36,010 nucleotides of DNA from Oscillospiraceae bacterium (GCA_015065695.1 SVPT01000014.1:1-36010), one strand, 5' to 3'; numbered from the stretch's first letter, positions 1 to 8,221 are shown. The notes: a model not told the origin generated them from the letters alone. Translations and numbers: made by a program.

Positions 1-601
1 CGGAAAAGCCGCGTACACCGGCACCCTTCATATGGAACATATTGCTCTGCAGGCGGTAGTTTTCGATGGATATGCCCCGCACCAGTGCGGCGACTGCGTC
101 CTCGTCGTCTATGCAGAATTTCTGCGAGCAGCCATTCCACTTGCGCACGAGGCTGGACACAATCAAATCCACCGACGGGAAGAGGACGTATTGCCCATCA
201 CGCTTGAATGTGCAGGGGGAGCGGAGCATCAGGCGGGTGAGCGTTTTGTCGGATTGGGCAGCGGCGGCAAGCAACTCCGATTCATCGGCGATGTACTCCA
301 CGCTGTGGCTTTCGGCAGTCAGGGTGACTGCCTCGTCCTCGATGCGGAAGTCTGGCGCTGAAAGGGGCAGCTCCGCAAGCTGTGCCGCTTCATCGCTGAG
401 CAGTGTGACCTGCCACGCAGCCCTGCCTGCGCCAAGGGGCTGCAGATACTGGCTGAGCGGCGTTTCCCCCTGAACGTGCAGCAGTTCTGCCAGCGGGTCT
501 CCTGCCTCACGGCAGAGCTGTGCATACAGCCGATACGCCCAGTCGGGGTAAATGCGTTTGGGCGAATCGGTTGTGAGGATAATGGTGTGTCTGGTTATCA
601 T
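1..601 (-). CDS. cas6: CRISPR endoribonuclease Cas6 (3' end cut by window edge)
   Basis: This is the N-terminal 200 residues of a Cas6-type RAMP protein, which cuts the CRISPR precursor transcript within each repeat. The protein opens MITRHTIILTTDSPKRIYPD. Around residues 127-160 it has the typical Cas6 segment SPCTF...FPSVDLIVSSLVRKW, followed by a region reading YRLQSNMFHMKGAGVRGFS that resembles the Cas6 stretch ahead of the glycine-rich loop. The C-terminal glycine-rich loop lies beyond the left edge. The start is the ATG at 601-599 with GAGGTG five bases upstream. It lies only 22 bases beyond the last CRISPR repeat and has no promoter of its own that I can see, so its transcript probably reads through the array from the csm side. 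Family assignment is firm; catalytic residues cannot be checked. Confidence 0.85.
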   Translation of the reverse strand, partial: MITRHTIILTTDSPKRIYPDWAYRLYAQLCREAGDPLAELLHVQGETPLSQYLQPLGAGRAAWQVTLLSDEAAQLAELPLSAPDFRIEDEAVTLTAESHSVEYIADESELLAAAAQSDKTLTRLMLRSPCTFKRDGQYVLFPSVDLIVSSLVRKWNGCSQKFCIDDEDAVAALVRGISIENYRLQSNMFHMKGAGVRGFS

Positions 602-623
602 TTTGCACCTCGTTTTGCTGGTT

Positions 624-1255
624 GATTGTCCCCTTGCGGGGTGTGAAAAAGAATTTTTTGGGAGGGACTTATTATGATTTGCCGTCCCCTTGCGGGGGTG
701 GGTGACATGTTGCGTGTAAAGTACTAGAATATTCAATTCCTTTTCCGTCCCCTTACGGGGGGGTAACAAAATAATTGTTTTAGGGAGGGCAACTTTATGA
801 TTTATCGTCCCCTTGCGGGGGGGGTAAGATTGCTCTTAGCTTCGCCGATTCGCCACAAACACTAGTCCGTCCCCTTACGGGGTGGGTGATATTTGAAATA
901 GATGATGAAGGAACACCATTCTATAGTCCGTCCCCTTGCGGGGTGCGGCTCAAACGATATCAAGGAGGAAAACACCATGACCTCTTCCGTCCCCTTGCGG
1001 GGCTAAACATATATTTTTTACATAAGGAGTTTTTTCTATGATTTACCGTCCCCTCGCGGGGTGGGTAAGACTTTTGATGATGACTGGCGCGAAGTTTGGG
1101 AAGAGTCCGTCCCCTTGCGGGGTGGGTAAGACTCCAAAAGACCTATGAAATCGGTTATTGGGATAGTCTGTCCCCTTGCGGGGTGGGTAAGATTCATAAG
1201 GGGGTAAACTCATGGAGCAAATGATAGGTCCGTCCCCTTGCGGGGTGGGTAAGAC
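624..1255 (-). CRISPR. CRISPR array, 11 degenerate repeats, 10 spacers
   Basis: Eleven repeats share a 12-base hairpin core CCCCTTGCGGGG (plus-strand reading), preceded by GTCCGT and followed by TGGGTAAGAC or a variant. Cores start at 630, 686, 749, 809, 871, 932, 991, 1050, 1111, 1172 and 1234, giving periods of 56-63 bases. Taking a 28-base repeat leaves spacers of about 28-35 bases. The repeats at the right end (1105-1255) agree closely. Those at the left end lose their flanks, and the leftmost is the worst. Degeneration normally marks the leader-distal end, so the leader should be on the right, next to csm5, and transcription runs on the minus strand like the cas genes. Four repeats have variant cores or flanks even inside the array, which is unusual. 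Spacer content is treated in the findings. Confidence 0.95.
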
Positions 1256-1418
1256 ACTTGCGTGTCATTATTTCACACGCGCACAGTGCCCCGCTGTATG
1301 CAACTGGGTTCGCGTGCGCTATTTGGCTTTGTTATGCGATATTTCGCTTGCACGGTGGGGAGTACCGCAGGCTGAAGTGCGGCACTCCCCTATCGTGTTT
1401 AGTGCATGGCTTGCGGGA
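1256..1418 (-). promoter_or_regulatory. Probable CRISPR leader with two hairpins
   Basis: This 163-base gap separates the csm5 stop codon from the most conserved repeat and is the likely leader. It holds a strong inverted repeat at 1357-1390 (13-base arms GGGGAGTACCGCA and TGCGGCACTCCCC with one mismatch, 8-base loop) without a T-tract. Next to the first repeat is a smaller one, GCGTGT-9-ACACGC at 1260-1280. A possible -10 element (AATAAT on the minus strand) lies close to the repeat, but no good -35 is present at the right distance. The large hairpin could be a partial terminator for csm5, a processing site, or a leader structure. No gene is seen here. Confidence 0.5.
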
Positions 1419-2552
1419 TTACACTTCAAAATTGATCGGAGCAAACTCCACCTTGCACAGCCCAAAGAGGTAGTATTGACGGTTGAATTGCGTGTATTTG
1501 AGCATTCGCGGCGAGATGCCATAGTTTGCGCTGTCATTCTGATGGCGGTGCTTATAGAACTTCCACTGGAGAAGCGAGGAAACAAAGCGTGTCCCTTTCT
1601 CCTTGCCGGAAACAGCATACACGATGTTCTTGCCGAAGTAGCCGTTGCCACCGCCCAGCACAATGCAGTCACGGTCATCTATCTGCGCCTCTTTGTCAAT
1701 GGCGTCAAAGCTATACACATAGGTATCGTAATAGCGGCCATAATAGCTGCTCACTGCGGTGCGGAGCTGCTCGATGGTGATGCCGCCGGTCAGGGTCAGG
1801 ACAAACTCCACGGTGGTGCCCGGTCTCAGGCACTCGCGCACCAGATTGATGGAATTTTTATTGCCCCTGACGCTGAAATCGTCTTTACGGCAGAGAATAA
1901 TGCGGCTGTCGTCTATGGGCAGGCTGTCGGAGACCGACACACCATGCATGATGTCGCAGCGAGCATCTTCCGGCTTGACCGTCTTTTTCTCGCCGTATTT
2001 CTCGTACTCAATCCTCACCGTATGCAGATAGCGGGTTTCCAACTGCTTTGCATGGTTTCTTGCCACTCTCTGCGCTTCTCTGTCGCGGTAATCAAAGCTG
2101 TCAAAGGTATCCTGCGGACGCTGCCCGTCCGCATCAATCATATCAAGCAGCAGGGCGGTGCGCAGTGCGCCTTTGAGCGAGCTGCCCGGGATATACACCC
2201 TGCCGTGGGCATCACGCATGAAGCGGTGTATGTCGGCAATGGGTCTTTCGCCCAGGGCATCGGCTGCGCTGACGCTGTTTGTAATGACAGGCTCAAGCTG
2301 CTCGGAAGTGAATTTACACTGGTTAACGAGGAAATCGGTCAGCGAGCAGTTCTGCCGCAGCATAAAATCCTCGTACAGCTCCAGCAGGTCGTTGTCGATT
2401 ATCAGGTTAAACAGCTTTTGGGTGTCCACAAAGGACACCATGTTGCTTTTCCTGTCATAGAGATACATCTTTTTCAGCGTTGCCGCTCCTGAGCCTATAT
2501 GCACAGGAGTACGCACCGTCAGCGTAACCTTGTAGTGTTCGGCTTTTCTCAC
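1419..2552 (-). CDS. csm5: Type III-A CRISPR RAMP protein Csm5
   Basis: Csm5 caps the 3' end of the crRNA at the head of the type III-A complex. The 377-residue product starts VRKAEHYKVTLTVRTPVHIG, a RAMP opening with the conserved TPVHIGSG turn. It later has the glycine-rich motif YIPGSSLKGALRTALLLDM around residue 120, typical of Csm5/Csm3-type RAMPs. The start is taken as GTG at 2552, which overlaps the csm4 stop as GTGA and has a GGGGGTGA ribosome site. A longer reading from 2612 would overlap csm4 by about 60 bases and lacks family similarity. It is the last protein gene before the array. Confidence 0.88.
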   Translation of the reverse strand: MRKAEHYKVTLTVRTPVHIGSGAATLKKMYLYDRKSNMVSFVDTQKLFNLIIDNDLLELYEDFMLRQNCSLTDFLVNQCKFTSEQLEPVITNSVSAADALGERPIADIHRFMRDAHGRVYIPGSSLKGALRTALLLDMIDADGQRPQDTFDSFDYRDREAQRVARNHAKQLETRYLHTVRIEYEKYGEKKTVKPEDARCDIMHGVSVSDSLPIDDSRIILCRKDDFSVRGNKNSINLVRECLRPGTTVEFVLTLTGGITIEQLRTAVSSYYGRYYDTYVYSFDAIDKEAQIDDRDCIVLGGGNGYFGKNIVYAVSGKEKGTRFVSSLLQWKFYKHRHQNDSANYGISPRMLKYTQFNRQYYLFGLCKVEFAPINFEV

Positions 2553-3538
2553 AGCTTCACCCCCATCATCATTGCCTTGCCGTAGCGCAGCACAGGGTGC
2601 GGTCTTGTCCACTGCTCATCTCTGGGAGCAACGTCGTACAGCGCACCTGCATAGCGGCGCCTGAAGGCTGAACCTGCACAGAAAAAATGCTGTGTCTTTT
2701 TTTTCAGCGGCTCGCCGCCGTAGGCAAAGCTCTGGACAAAGCCCGCCCTCCGTATGAGCGAATAGGCGATTTCAGCATCGCCCACAACACCGGCAAGCTC
2801 CTCTTCCTGCGGCAGGCTGGCACTGAGCGTAATGAAGTAATCAGCTTCCTCTGCCGTTAGCATACTGTAGAGTAAGCCAAGCTGTCCGCCGGCATTGCCG
2901 TCAAAGGGCAGAGTTTCTGCAACAAACGAACCATAGCCCGAGCTGATCTTTCCGCCAATGCCACCTATGCCAAGCTGCTGCATCAGCATCTCCAGCAGCG
3001 GCACAAGCTTGTCCTCACAGCGGACAATGACATACAGTCCGCAGCCCTCGGCAAAGGAGAAGCTGCCCACCGAATAGGGCACAGTGTCCTCATTTTCAAA
3101 CACTGCTGCCCGGGTTGACTGCACCGCTATGCCGAAGCTCTGATGCACAGCGGCAGGAGAAAAGCTTCCCTTTCCCGCCAGATAATCCAGATATTCCCGA
3201 AGCTGGTCAATGGGGATATAGCGCAGCTTTTTAGCAGCCTTTCGCTCACTGACGGCCTGCGCTTCGGTCGCCACCCTGCGGATAAAGGGCTTTGGCAGGT
3301 ACAGCCTTTCTCCGCAGAAAGGAAAGGAATCGCTCAGCCACAGCCTGCCCTCGCGCACAGCGTTGCACAGCCGCTCGGCATCGGTCTGGTCTGCGCCGCC
3401 TGCGGCAGTGCAACACAGTGCAGAGAACAGCGTGTCTGCGCAGAAGGTCATGCTGCTGCCTTCCTGCGAGCGGGCATTCTCGCTGCTGCCTATGTGCAGC
3501 GGCGCAGTAAAATGCAGCTTAAACAGTAAGGAGCGCAT
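2549..3538 (-). CDS. csm4: Type III-A CRISPR RAMP protein Csm4
   Basis: Csm4 binds the 5' repeat-derived tag of the crRNA and contacts Cas10. The 329-residue product begins MRSLLFKLHFTAPLHIGSS and continues with SSMTFCADTLFSALCC, matching the Csm4 pattern of a first RAMP strand followed by a (S/H)SDTLFSA segment. A glycine-rich GIGGKISSGYGSF region near residues 213-225 fits the second RAMP fold. The ATG at 3538 is preferred because GGAG precedes it; a GTG 12 bases upstream is too close to its ribosome site. The gene overlaps the end of csm3 by 20 bases and meets csm5 at GTGA, so translation is probably coupled. Confidence 0.87.
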   Translation of the reverse strand: MRSLLFKLHFTAPLHIGSSENARSQEGSSMTFCADTLFSALCCTAAGGADQTDAERLCNAVREGRLWLSDSFPFCGERLYLPKPFIRRVATEAQAVSERKAAKKLRYIPIDQLREYLDYLAGKGSFSPAAVHQSFGIAVQSTRAAVFENEDTVPYSVGSFSFAEGCGLYVIVRCEDKLVPLLEMLMQQLGIGGIGGKISSGYGSFVAETLPFDGNAGGQLGLLYSMLTAEEADYFITLSASLPQEEELAGVVGDAEIAYSLIRRAGFVQSFAYGGEPLKKKTQHFFCAGSAFRRRYAGALYDVAPRDEQWTRPHPVLRYGKAMMMGVKL

Positions 3539-4187
3539 AATTCTCCACACCCTTCAAAATACTGGTATATTGCTCGATCTGCTCATTGGTCAGATTATCG
3601 CAGAACAGCGGCTCTACGCTAAAGCCGCTGAAACCCACACGTCCGTTGCCGCGTGTGCCATGACCGCCGAGGTAATCGAGCTGCAGCAGCCTGATGCCCT
3701 TGGCAAGCAGGGCGATGTCCTCTTCAATCTGGTCTGCATTCTCGATATTGTAGACGATATTTACATCAAACTCCACACCGCTGACCACTCTTTCAATCTG
3801 GCGGGGCATTGCCTCCAGCGTGACGCGGTTGATGGTGTTCTCAAACTTTATCTCGGTAAGTCCGATCTCGCGGAAATCATCTGCGTTGGAAACAAAGGCA
3901 TCTGAAAACTGCAGGCGGGAACGCCTGATGGGGCTGCTTGAACCAAACAGCCGCAGTATGGGCTCACAGTCCTCGCTGGGGTCCTTTGCCGCATTGTCCT
4001 GATATGCTGCCAGCAGAGAGCGCAGCTTGCCCTTGAGCGTACTGCCCGGAACGATGGGCATATGGGTGCGCGGGTCACTGACAACGGGGCTGTCAACAGC
4101 ACCGATTGCCGAAAACGCGGAGGAACCGCCTATATGCATACCGGTGAGCACCCGCAGTGTTGCGTTGATTTTCAGTTTTCCGTTCAT
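3519..4187 (-). CDS. csm3: Type III-A backbone RNase Csm3
   Basis: Csm3 forms the repeated backbone of the Csm complex and cuts target RNA every six bases. The 222-residue length is normal for the family. The N-terminus LKINATLRVLTGMHIGGSSA, then GAVDSPVVSDPRT and PIVPGSTLKGKLRSLLA, are the Csm3 signatures. Asp32 in GAVDSP is the position of the known catalytic aspartate, so target RNA cleavage should be intact. A C-terminal GGHGTRGNGRVGF motif completes the RAMP fold. Its ATG overlaps the csm2 stop codon by one base (TGATG), as expected for an operon that fixes subunit ratios. Confidence 0.95.
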   Translation of the reverse strand: MNGKLKINATLRVLTGMHIGGSSAFSAIGAVDSPVVSDPRTHMPIVPGSTLKGKLRSLLAAYQDNAAKDPSEDCEPILRLFGSSSPIRRSRLQFSDAFVSNADDFREIGLTEIKFENTINRVTLEAMPRQIERVVSGVEFDVNIVYNIENADQIEEDIALLAKGIRLLQLDYLGGHGTRGNGRVGFSGFSVEPLFCDNLTNEQIEQYTSILKGVENYALLTV

Positions 4188-4636
4188 CAGTCTTTACCTC
4201 CGTAATATCTGTGATAAGCAACCAGTGCTTCCACATAGTGGGTCAGCTCTATAAAACTCTGGCGATTACTGTCCTTGTGCGCCTCAACGTGCTTTATGTA
4301 TGACAGCAGGCAGGTCGCCTCAACAAACTTCTTGACATCTCTATCACGGCCGGCCTCGTATGCGACACGGATATGAAGCTGCTGCAGCTTTCTGTAGCTT
4401 TCCGTGGAAAGACCCGCTGCCTTACTGCCAAGCTCCACGTTGAATATCTCCATAAACATGGCGATGATTTTTCTTATCTTGGTGGTGGTGATGCCGCCGC
4501 ACTGTCTCTCGCGCATAAGTTTATCGGCAATATCGATATAGTCCTCCGGCAATGGTAACGCCTTAATCTCCGGAAAGGCATTGCCACCGGTATTCTGACC
4601 GCCGCGGTTACTCTGATTATTCCGATTATTGTTCAA
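4187..4636 (-). CDS. csm2: Type III-A small subunit Csm2
   Basis: Csm2 is the small helical subunit that runs along the crRNA-target duplex. The 149-residue product is helix-rich with basic patches (TTTKIRKIIAMFMEIFN, LQQLHIRVAYEAGRD, HKDSNRQSFIELTHYVEAL), matching the Csm2 family in length, order and position between cas10 and csm3. The N-terminal 25 residues are rich in Asn, Gln and Gly and probably disordered. The start appears to be TTG at 4636, eight bases after GGGAG. The nearby ATG at 4643 runs into a stop after five codons and cannot be used. A TTG start would lower its translation. Confidence 0.85.
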   Translation of the reverse strand: MNNNRNNQSNRGGQNTGGNAFPEIKALPLPEDYIDIADKLMRERQCGGITTTKIRKIIAMFMEIFNVELGSKAAGLSTESYRKLQQLHIRVAYEAGRDRDVKKFVEATCLLSYIKHVEAHKDSNRQSFIELTHYVEALVAYHRYYGGKD

Positions 4637-4639
4637 TTG

Positions 4640-6787
4640 TCATTCTCCCTTCTCGTTTGTTTTTTCTCGCTTACAGTATATATAAATGTATATCGCAGTG
4701 ATTAATTGCCTGCGATGCTCGTCACTCTGGATAAAGCTGTACATACTCGATGAAAACTCCTTATAAAGCCTGCGATACGCATCTGTTGCCGATTTTGGTG
4801 GCTCCAGTCTGGCAAGAATATAGGCAAAGCGCGCAATATTCAGCCTGTGCCGCCGACCGCCGCGCATCAATTCCAGCAGGCGGTACAGCATAGATGCCCC
4901 TCTCGTCTGCTCGGTGCTTTCATTATCAAAAAAGCTTTCCAGAACGCCTTTCTTTTCCCCAAGCACCTGAGCCTGGAAGACATCCCAGCTATAACGGTGG
5001 GCGGAGTCGGCTGTGAAGAGCGATACTGCGTCCTTTGTCGGCAACTGCTTGGCATCGTCCTCCAGCATGGCAGTTTCCTCTGCCGCTGCGCCTATCGGAT
5101 ACTTCGTATCAAACAGCCCGATGCCTGCGGATATGGTCAATGCACCGCAGGTGTATTCCCTGAAGGCATTGCGCACAGCAATGGCAGCAACGAGAATATC
5201 CTCAAACTTGCCCATGATGAATATGTCATCGCCGCCGGAATATACCACTCTCAGCAGCGGGTTGCCCATGCCTGCTTTGAGCAGAATATCGTTGAGGTAA
5301 TACTTGAAGAACACCGTCAGCATACGCGACAACGCGCTTGTTCTGACCAGTGAGCGGTGGCTGTCGGGCAGACCGCAGGTGAATACCATGCCAAGATTAT
5401 CCACATCTCCGCGCAGCACAGCAAGGCTGCCACTTTGCTTTTCTGCTGCACCGGCAGTGTGCAGATAGTCATAATCGGCACTGAATATGCGGTGACTGCT
5501 GCCGCAGCTTTCGCTTGGCAGATTCTTTACATACGAACGCACTATGGATACATCAGGCTGTTCTTCTGCAAAGACCAGCCAACGTGCCCCGTTCAGCGCA
5601 GGCACTTCAATTGACAGATATTTACTGTCGAGCGTTTCTGTCGTGTAGACGACCAGCCTGTCATCAGCCAGCAAACGTCCCAGTGTTTCCATGTCTGCGC
5701 ACCATTTGCAGCGATTTTCCCCGTCCTTAGTCGTCCTGACTGCTGACCTTCCGCACACGCCGCATTCACGTCCGTCGTCATATCCGGACAGCTCCAGAAG
5801 CTGCTCTGCAGTATATTTATTCAGTTTCCGTGCAGATACCTGTCCGCTCAGTGAACTGAACAGACTGTTATATGCTGCCATATTTTTGCCGCCGGTAAGT
5901 ACACTGACCGAACAAGGCACCGATGCAGCCGCAACATACAGCGCACCGGAAAAGTTTTTGCGCAGCCAATCGTTTGCTGCTGCATCAAGATGCTTCAGCA
6001 CCGCCTTTGCAGATGGGATATTGGGCAGCAGGAAGTAGCAGCGTCCGCCGCCATTGTAAAGCAGATTGGCTCTGGTCAATCCGCAGCCTGCCAACAGCTC
6101 ATCTGCCAGATGCTCCGCAAGCATATCCAGCATGAAGGAACGTGCCCTGAGTGAGCGCAGCGCACCCGCTGACGAAATGCTGTAGATAAAGCTTTGTATT
6201 CCCGACATATCCCATGTGCAAAGCAGAAGGCTGTCCGCATCGGCGGCGTCCTTGGGCGTATTGCCGTCGGAGAGATATGCATACAGGCAGGTGGCCGCAG
6301 CAGTGCGCAGGCGAATGTGGTCGTACAGCGAAATATCCGCACCGTCCTCACTGTCTGAGCAGGACACATAGGAGGCATAATCCTCTATATGCCGCAGCAC
6401 AGCGTTGATGCTCTCTTCATCTGCCCTGACAGCAGGCATTTTATCCAGCATTTCTGCGACAATTCTACCTGCGCTGTCGTTTGGCTGTGGGTCGGCAGCC
6501 GGATAATTGGGCTCAGCTGACAGCCTCACCGGTGCAAAAGTATACTGACTTCCGCTGTTGCTGTATGACGTAAGGTATTGGAACACCGGATGCAGTGCCG
6601 CCGTTTTGCCAATAGGGCAAGGCAGCATCTGCTCCGACACCTCGATGCACTGCCGAATCAGACTTTCATCGCCTTCAATATCCAGCGGCGGCAGCTCCTT
6701 TTTAAGTGCCAGCAGCTCCTCCCAAATGGTCAGCACTGCTGCGGCAAGCCAGCCGCCTGTGTTGATTCTTTCTTCATTTATGCTCAT
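4640..6787 (-). CDS. cas10: Type III-A Cas10/Csm1, cyclase-competent, no visible HD nuclease motif
   Basis: Cas10 is the large signalling subunit. On target RNA binding its Palm domain makes cyclic oligoadenylate from ATP. In the 715-residue product the second Palm domain has GDVDNLG near residue 460 and the intact catalytic motif SGGDDIF at about 517-523. A zinc ribbon with Cys342, Cys345, Cys360 and Cys363 and a first Palm-like region (NLLYNGGGRCYFLLPN, residues 241-256) are present. The N-terminal region, which normally carries the HD nuclease motif HDIGK near residues 10-20, has no such motif; only SLYDHIRL near 153 matches the later part of that domain. DNA cutting by Cas10 is therefore unlikely. 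The start is ATG at 6787 after GAGGTAA; a longer frame to 6889 overlaps csm6. Confidence 0.92.
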   Translation of the reverse strand: MSINEERINTGGWLAAAVLTIWEELLALKKELPPLDIEGDESLIRQCIEVSEQMLPCPIGKTAALHPVFQYLTSYSNSGSQYTFAPVRLSAEPNYPAADPQPNDSAGRIVAEMLDKMPAVRADEESINAVLRHIEDYASYVSCSDSEDGADISLYDHIRLRTAAATCLYAYLSDGNTPKDAADADSLLLCTWDMSGIQSFIYSISSAGALRSLRARSFMLDMLAEHLADELLAGCGLTRANLLYNGGGRCYFLLPNIPSAKAVLKHLDAAANDWLRKNFSGALYVAAASVPCSVSVLTGGKNMAAYNSLFSSLSGQVSARKLNKYTAEQLLELSGYDDGRECGVCGRSAVRTTKDGENRCKWCADMETLGRLLADDRLVVYTTETLDSKYLSIEVPALNGARWLVFAEEQPDVSIVRSYVKNLPSESCGSSHRIFSADYDYLHTAGAAEKQSGSLAVLRGDVDNLGMVFTCGLPDSHRSLVRTSALSRMLTVFFKYYLNDILLKAGMGNPLLRVVYSGGDDIFIMGKFEDILVAAIAVRNAFREYTCGALTISAGIGLFDTKYPIGAAAEETAMLEDDAKQLPTKDAVSLFTADSAHRYSWDVFQAQVLGEKKGVLESFFDNESTEQTRGASMLYRLLELMRGGRRHRLNIARFAYILARLEPPKSATDAYRRLYKEFSSSMYSFIQSDEHRRQLITAIYIYIYCKREKTNEKGE

Positions 6788-6810
6788 ATACTTACCTCGG
6801 GCTTTCTTCC

Positions 6811-8193
6811 CTATATCATGTTCTTGATTATTTCGTTCATTCCCGCATAGCTTGTTGTGAGAAACTCTTTTCTGAATCCTATTCTGCAATATTCCGCAAG
6901 CTCCACCAGCATTGCAACGATGTTTGCAGGAGAAATGCCTGCAAACTGCCAGATTTTCTGTTCATCGACCGACACTATCTCATGCGCGGCGATATTTCTT
7001 ACCTCAAACTCAACCTCACGAAGTTTGCTGACCGCTTCGGCTATGGAACTGAATTTTTCAGCTTCATCTCCACGCTCGGTCTTTTCGTCACACAGCATTG
7101 TTATAATAGGCACCATATTTGTTGCTGACAGCGGAGAATCTTTGTATCTGCCCAGGCTCCTGTCCAGATACTCCAGCATCTTTGTTCCGCATTCATCTCT
7201 ATCAAGCTGGTTCCGCCTTAGATCCCACACCCCGTTTCTTCTCTGTGAACAATATCTGTATATTGAAAGATTGAAGCATCTTGCAAGGAGCTGCTCGCAT
7301 ATATCACTGAATATGGGTGTTATCCCTCTGATGAAGTCTATGTACTCTCTGCGCTTGAGCTTAATATCCAGCCACAGAATATACTCACACATATCTCGTG
7401 CAGGACCTGCGTATGTGGGCATCAGTTGTTCCAGGGTCATATTGGCAGTCAGTGCTGCACGTTCCATTCCCGCCCAGTCAAAGCGGTATCTGCATTCAGC
7501 CGCTGTAAGCAAACCGATTGCCTCCGTGCTGAATAATTGGCGGGTTGCTAGGGCAGTATTCAGTGCCCCAGAATAATCGTAGGCATCAAGCTGACGAAGA
7601 ACAATATTGGCAGAAACCTTTTTCAGTATGTAATCCAGTGGATCCTCTATGCAGCGGTTAACGAAATTAGGATTATTATCCTCGTTAAGTTCCCATTGGA
7701 TCTCCAGCGAATAATCCTTAGCCGTATCAGACATACGATCAGCGGAAAAACCGCTTAACGAATCGGCCACCTGGACAAGAGTGTATCGTCCATTGCTGAA
7801 AGCGGCAAGTGTATTCAATGTGTTCTTTATAGCAGTAGTTCCGGAAGAATAATTGAGAAGAATGGTATGTTCCGGATAACATTCACTGACTATCTTTAGC
7901 TGCTGTTCCAAGTCATCGAACACCCGCTCTGCCAGATGAGGTTCTGTCAATTCAGGGCGCTCTATTTGCTCGATTGCTATTTCGATCCCCTCACGTTCAC
8001 ACAACCACTGTATACCTTTTCTAAATCTGTCGTCCTGCGCCTGTCGTCCCAGCATACCCTTGGAAAGGTACATTACAACCCTCTCAGGACGATAAACACG
8101 GCATATATGCAGTACGGCTGCATCGTGGCAGTTGCAAATAGGATCACTCTTCCCCACTGCGGTAAAGAGCAGGTATTTTTTCTTAACTTCCAT
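6811..8193 (-). CDS. csm6: CARF-HEPN ribonuclease Csm6
   Basis: Csm6 is the cyclic-oligoadenylate-activated RNase of type III-A systems; it degrades RNA non-specifically once activated. The 460-residue product has an N-terminal CARF domain, with LLFTAVGKSDPI at residues 8-19 and YSSGTTAIKNTL at 115-126 as the two ligand-loop signatures. A C-terminal HEPN domain has the catalytic motif RNIAAH (R-x4-H) at about 399-404. The ATG at 8193 follows AGAGGTGA; a GTG seven codons upstream is not supported. It is the first gene of the csm operon, 23 bases before cas10, whereas csm6 usually follows csm5. With Cas10 lacking an HD motif, this protein and Csm3 are the only visible nucleases of the effector arm. 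Confidence 0.9.
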   Translation of the reverse strand: MEVKKKYLLFTAVGKSDPICNCHDAAVLHICRVYRPERVVMYLSKGMLGRQAQDDRFRKGIQWLCEREGIEIAIEQIERPELTEPHLAERVFDDLEQQLKIVSECYPEHTILLNYSSGTTAIKNTLNTLAAFSNGRYTLVQVADSLSGFSADRMSDTAKDYSLEIQWELNEDNNPNFVNRCIEDPLDYILKKVSANIVLRQLDAYDYSGALNTALATRQLFSTEAIGLLTAAECRYRFDWAGMERAALTANMTLEQLMPTYAGPARDMCEYILWLDIKLKRREYIDFIRGITPIFSDICEQLLARCFNLSIYRYCSQRRNGVWDLRRNQLDRDECGTKMLEYLDRSLGRYKDSPLSATNMVPIITMLCDEKTERGDEAEKFSSIAEAVSKLREVEFEVRNIAAHEIVSVDEQKIWQFAGISPANIVAMLVELAEYCRIGFRKEFLTTSYAGMNEIIKNMI

Positions 8194-8221
8194 AAGATCA
8201 CCTCTAAAATTCACAGCAAAT

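Noticed and set aside
674-1080. Tiny open frames from the spacer ATGs through the repeats (for example reading MIYRPLAG)
   Set aside because: The shared RPLAG part comes from the repeat itself, and the frame differs between spacers. The CRISPR reading explains the repeats better; the start-site content is reported as a finding instead.
1212-2492. 426-codon plus-strand frame opposite csm5
   Set aside because: It starts inside a spacer, runs through a repeat and lies antisense to csm5, which has firm family motifs. It has no recognisable domain.
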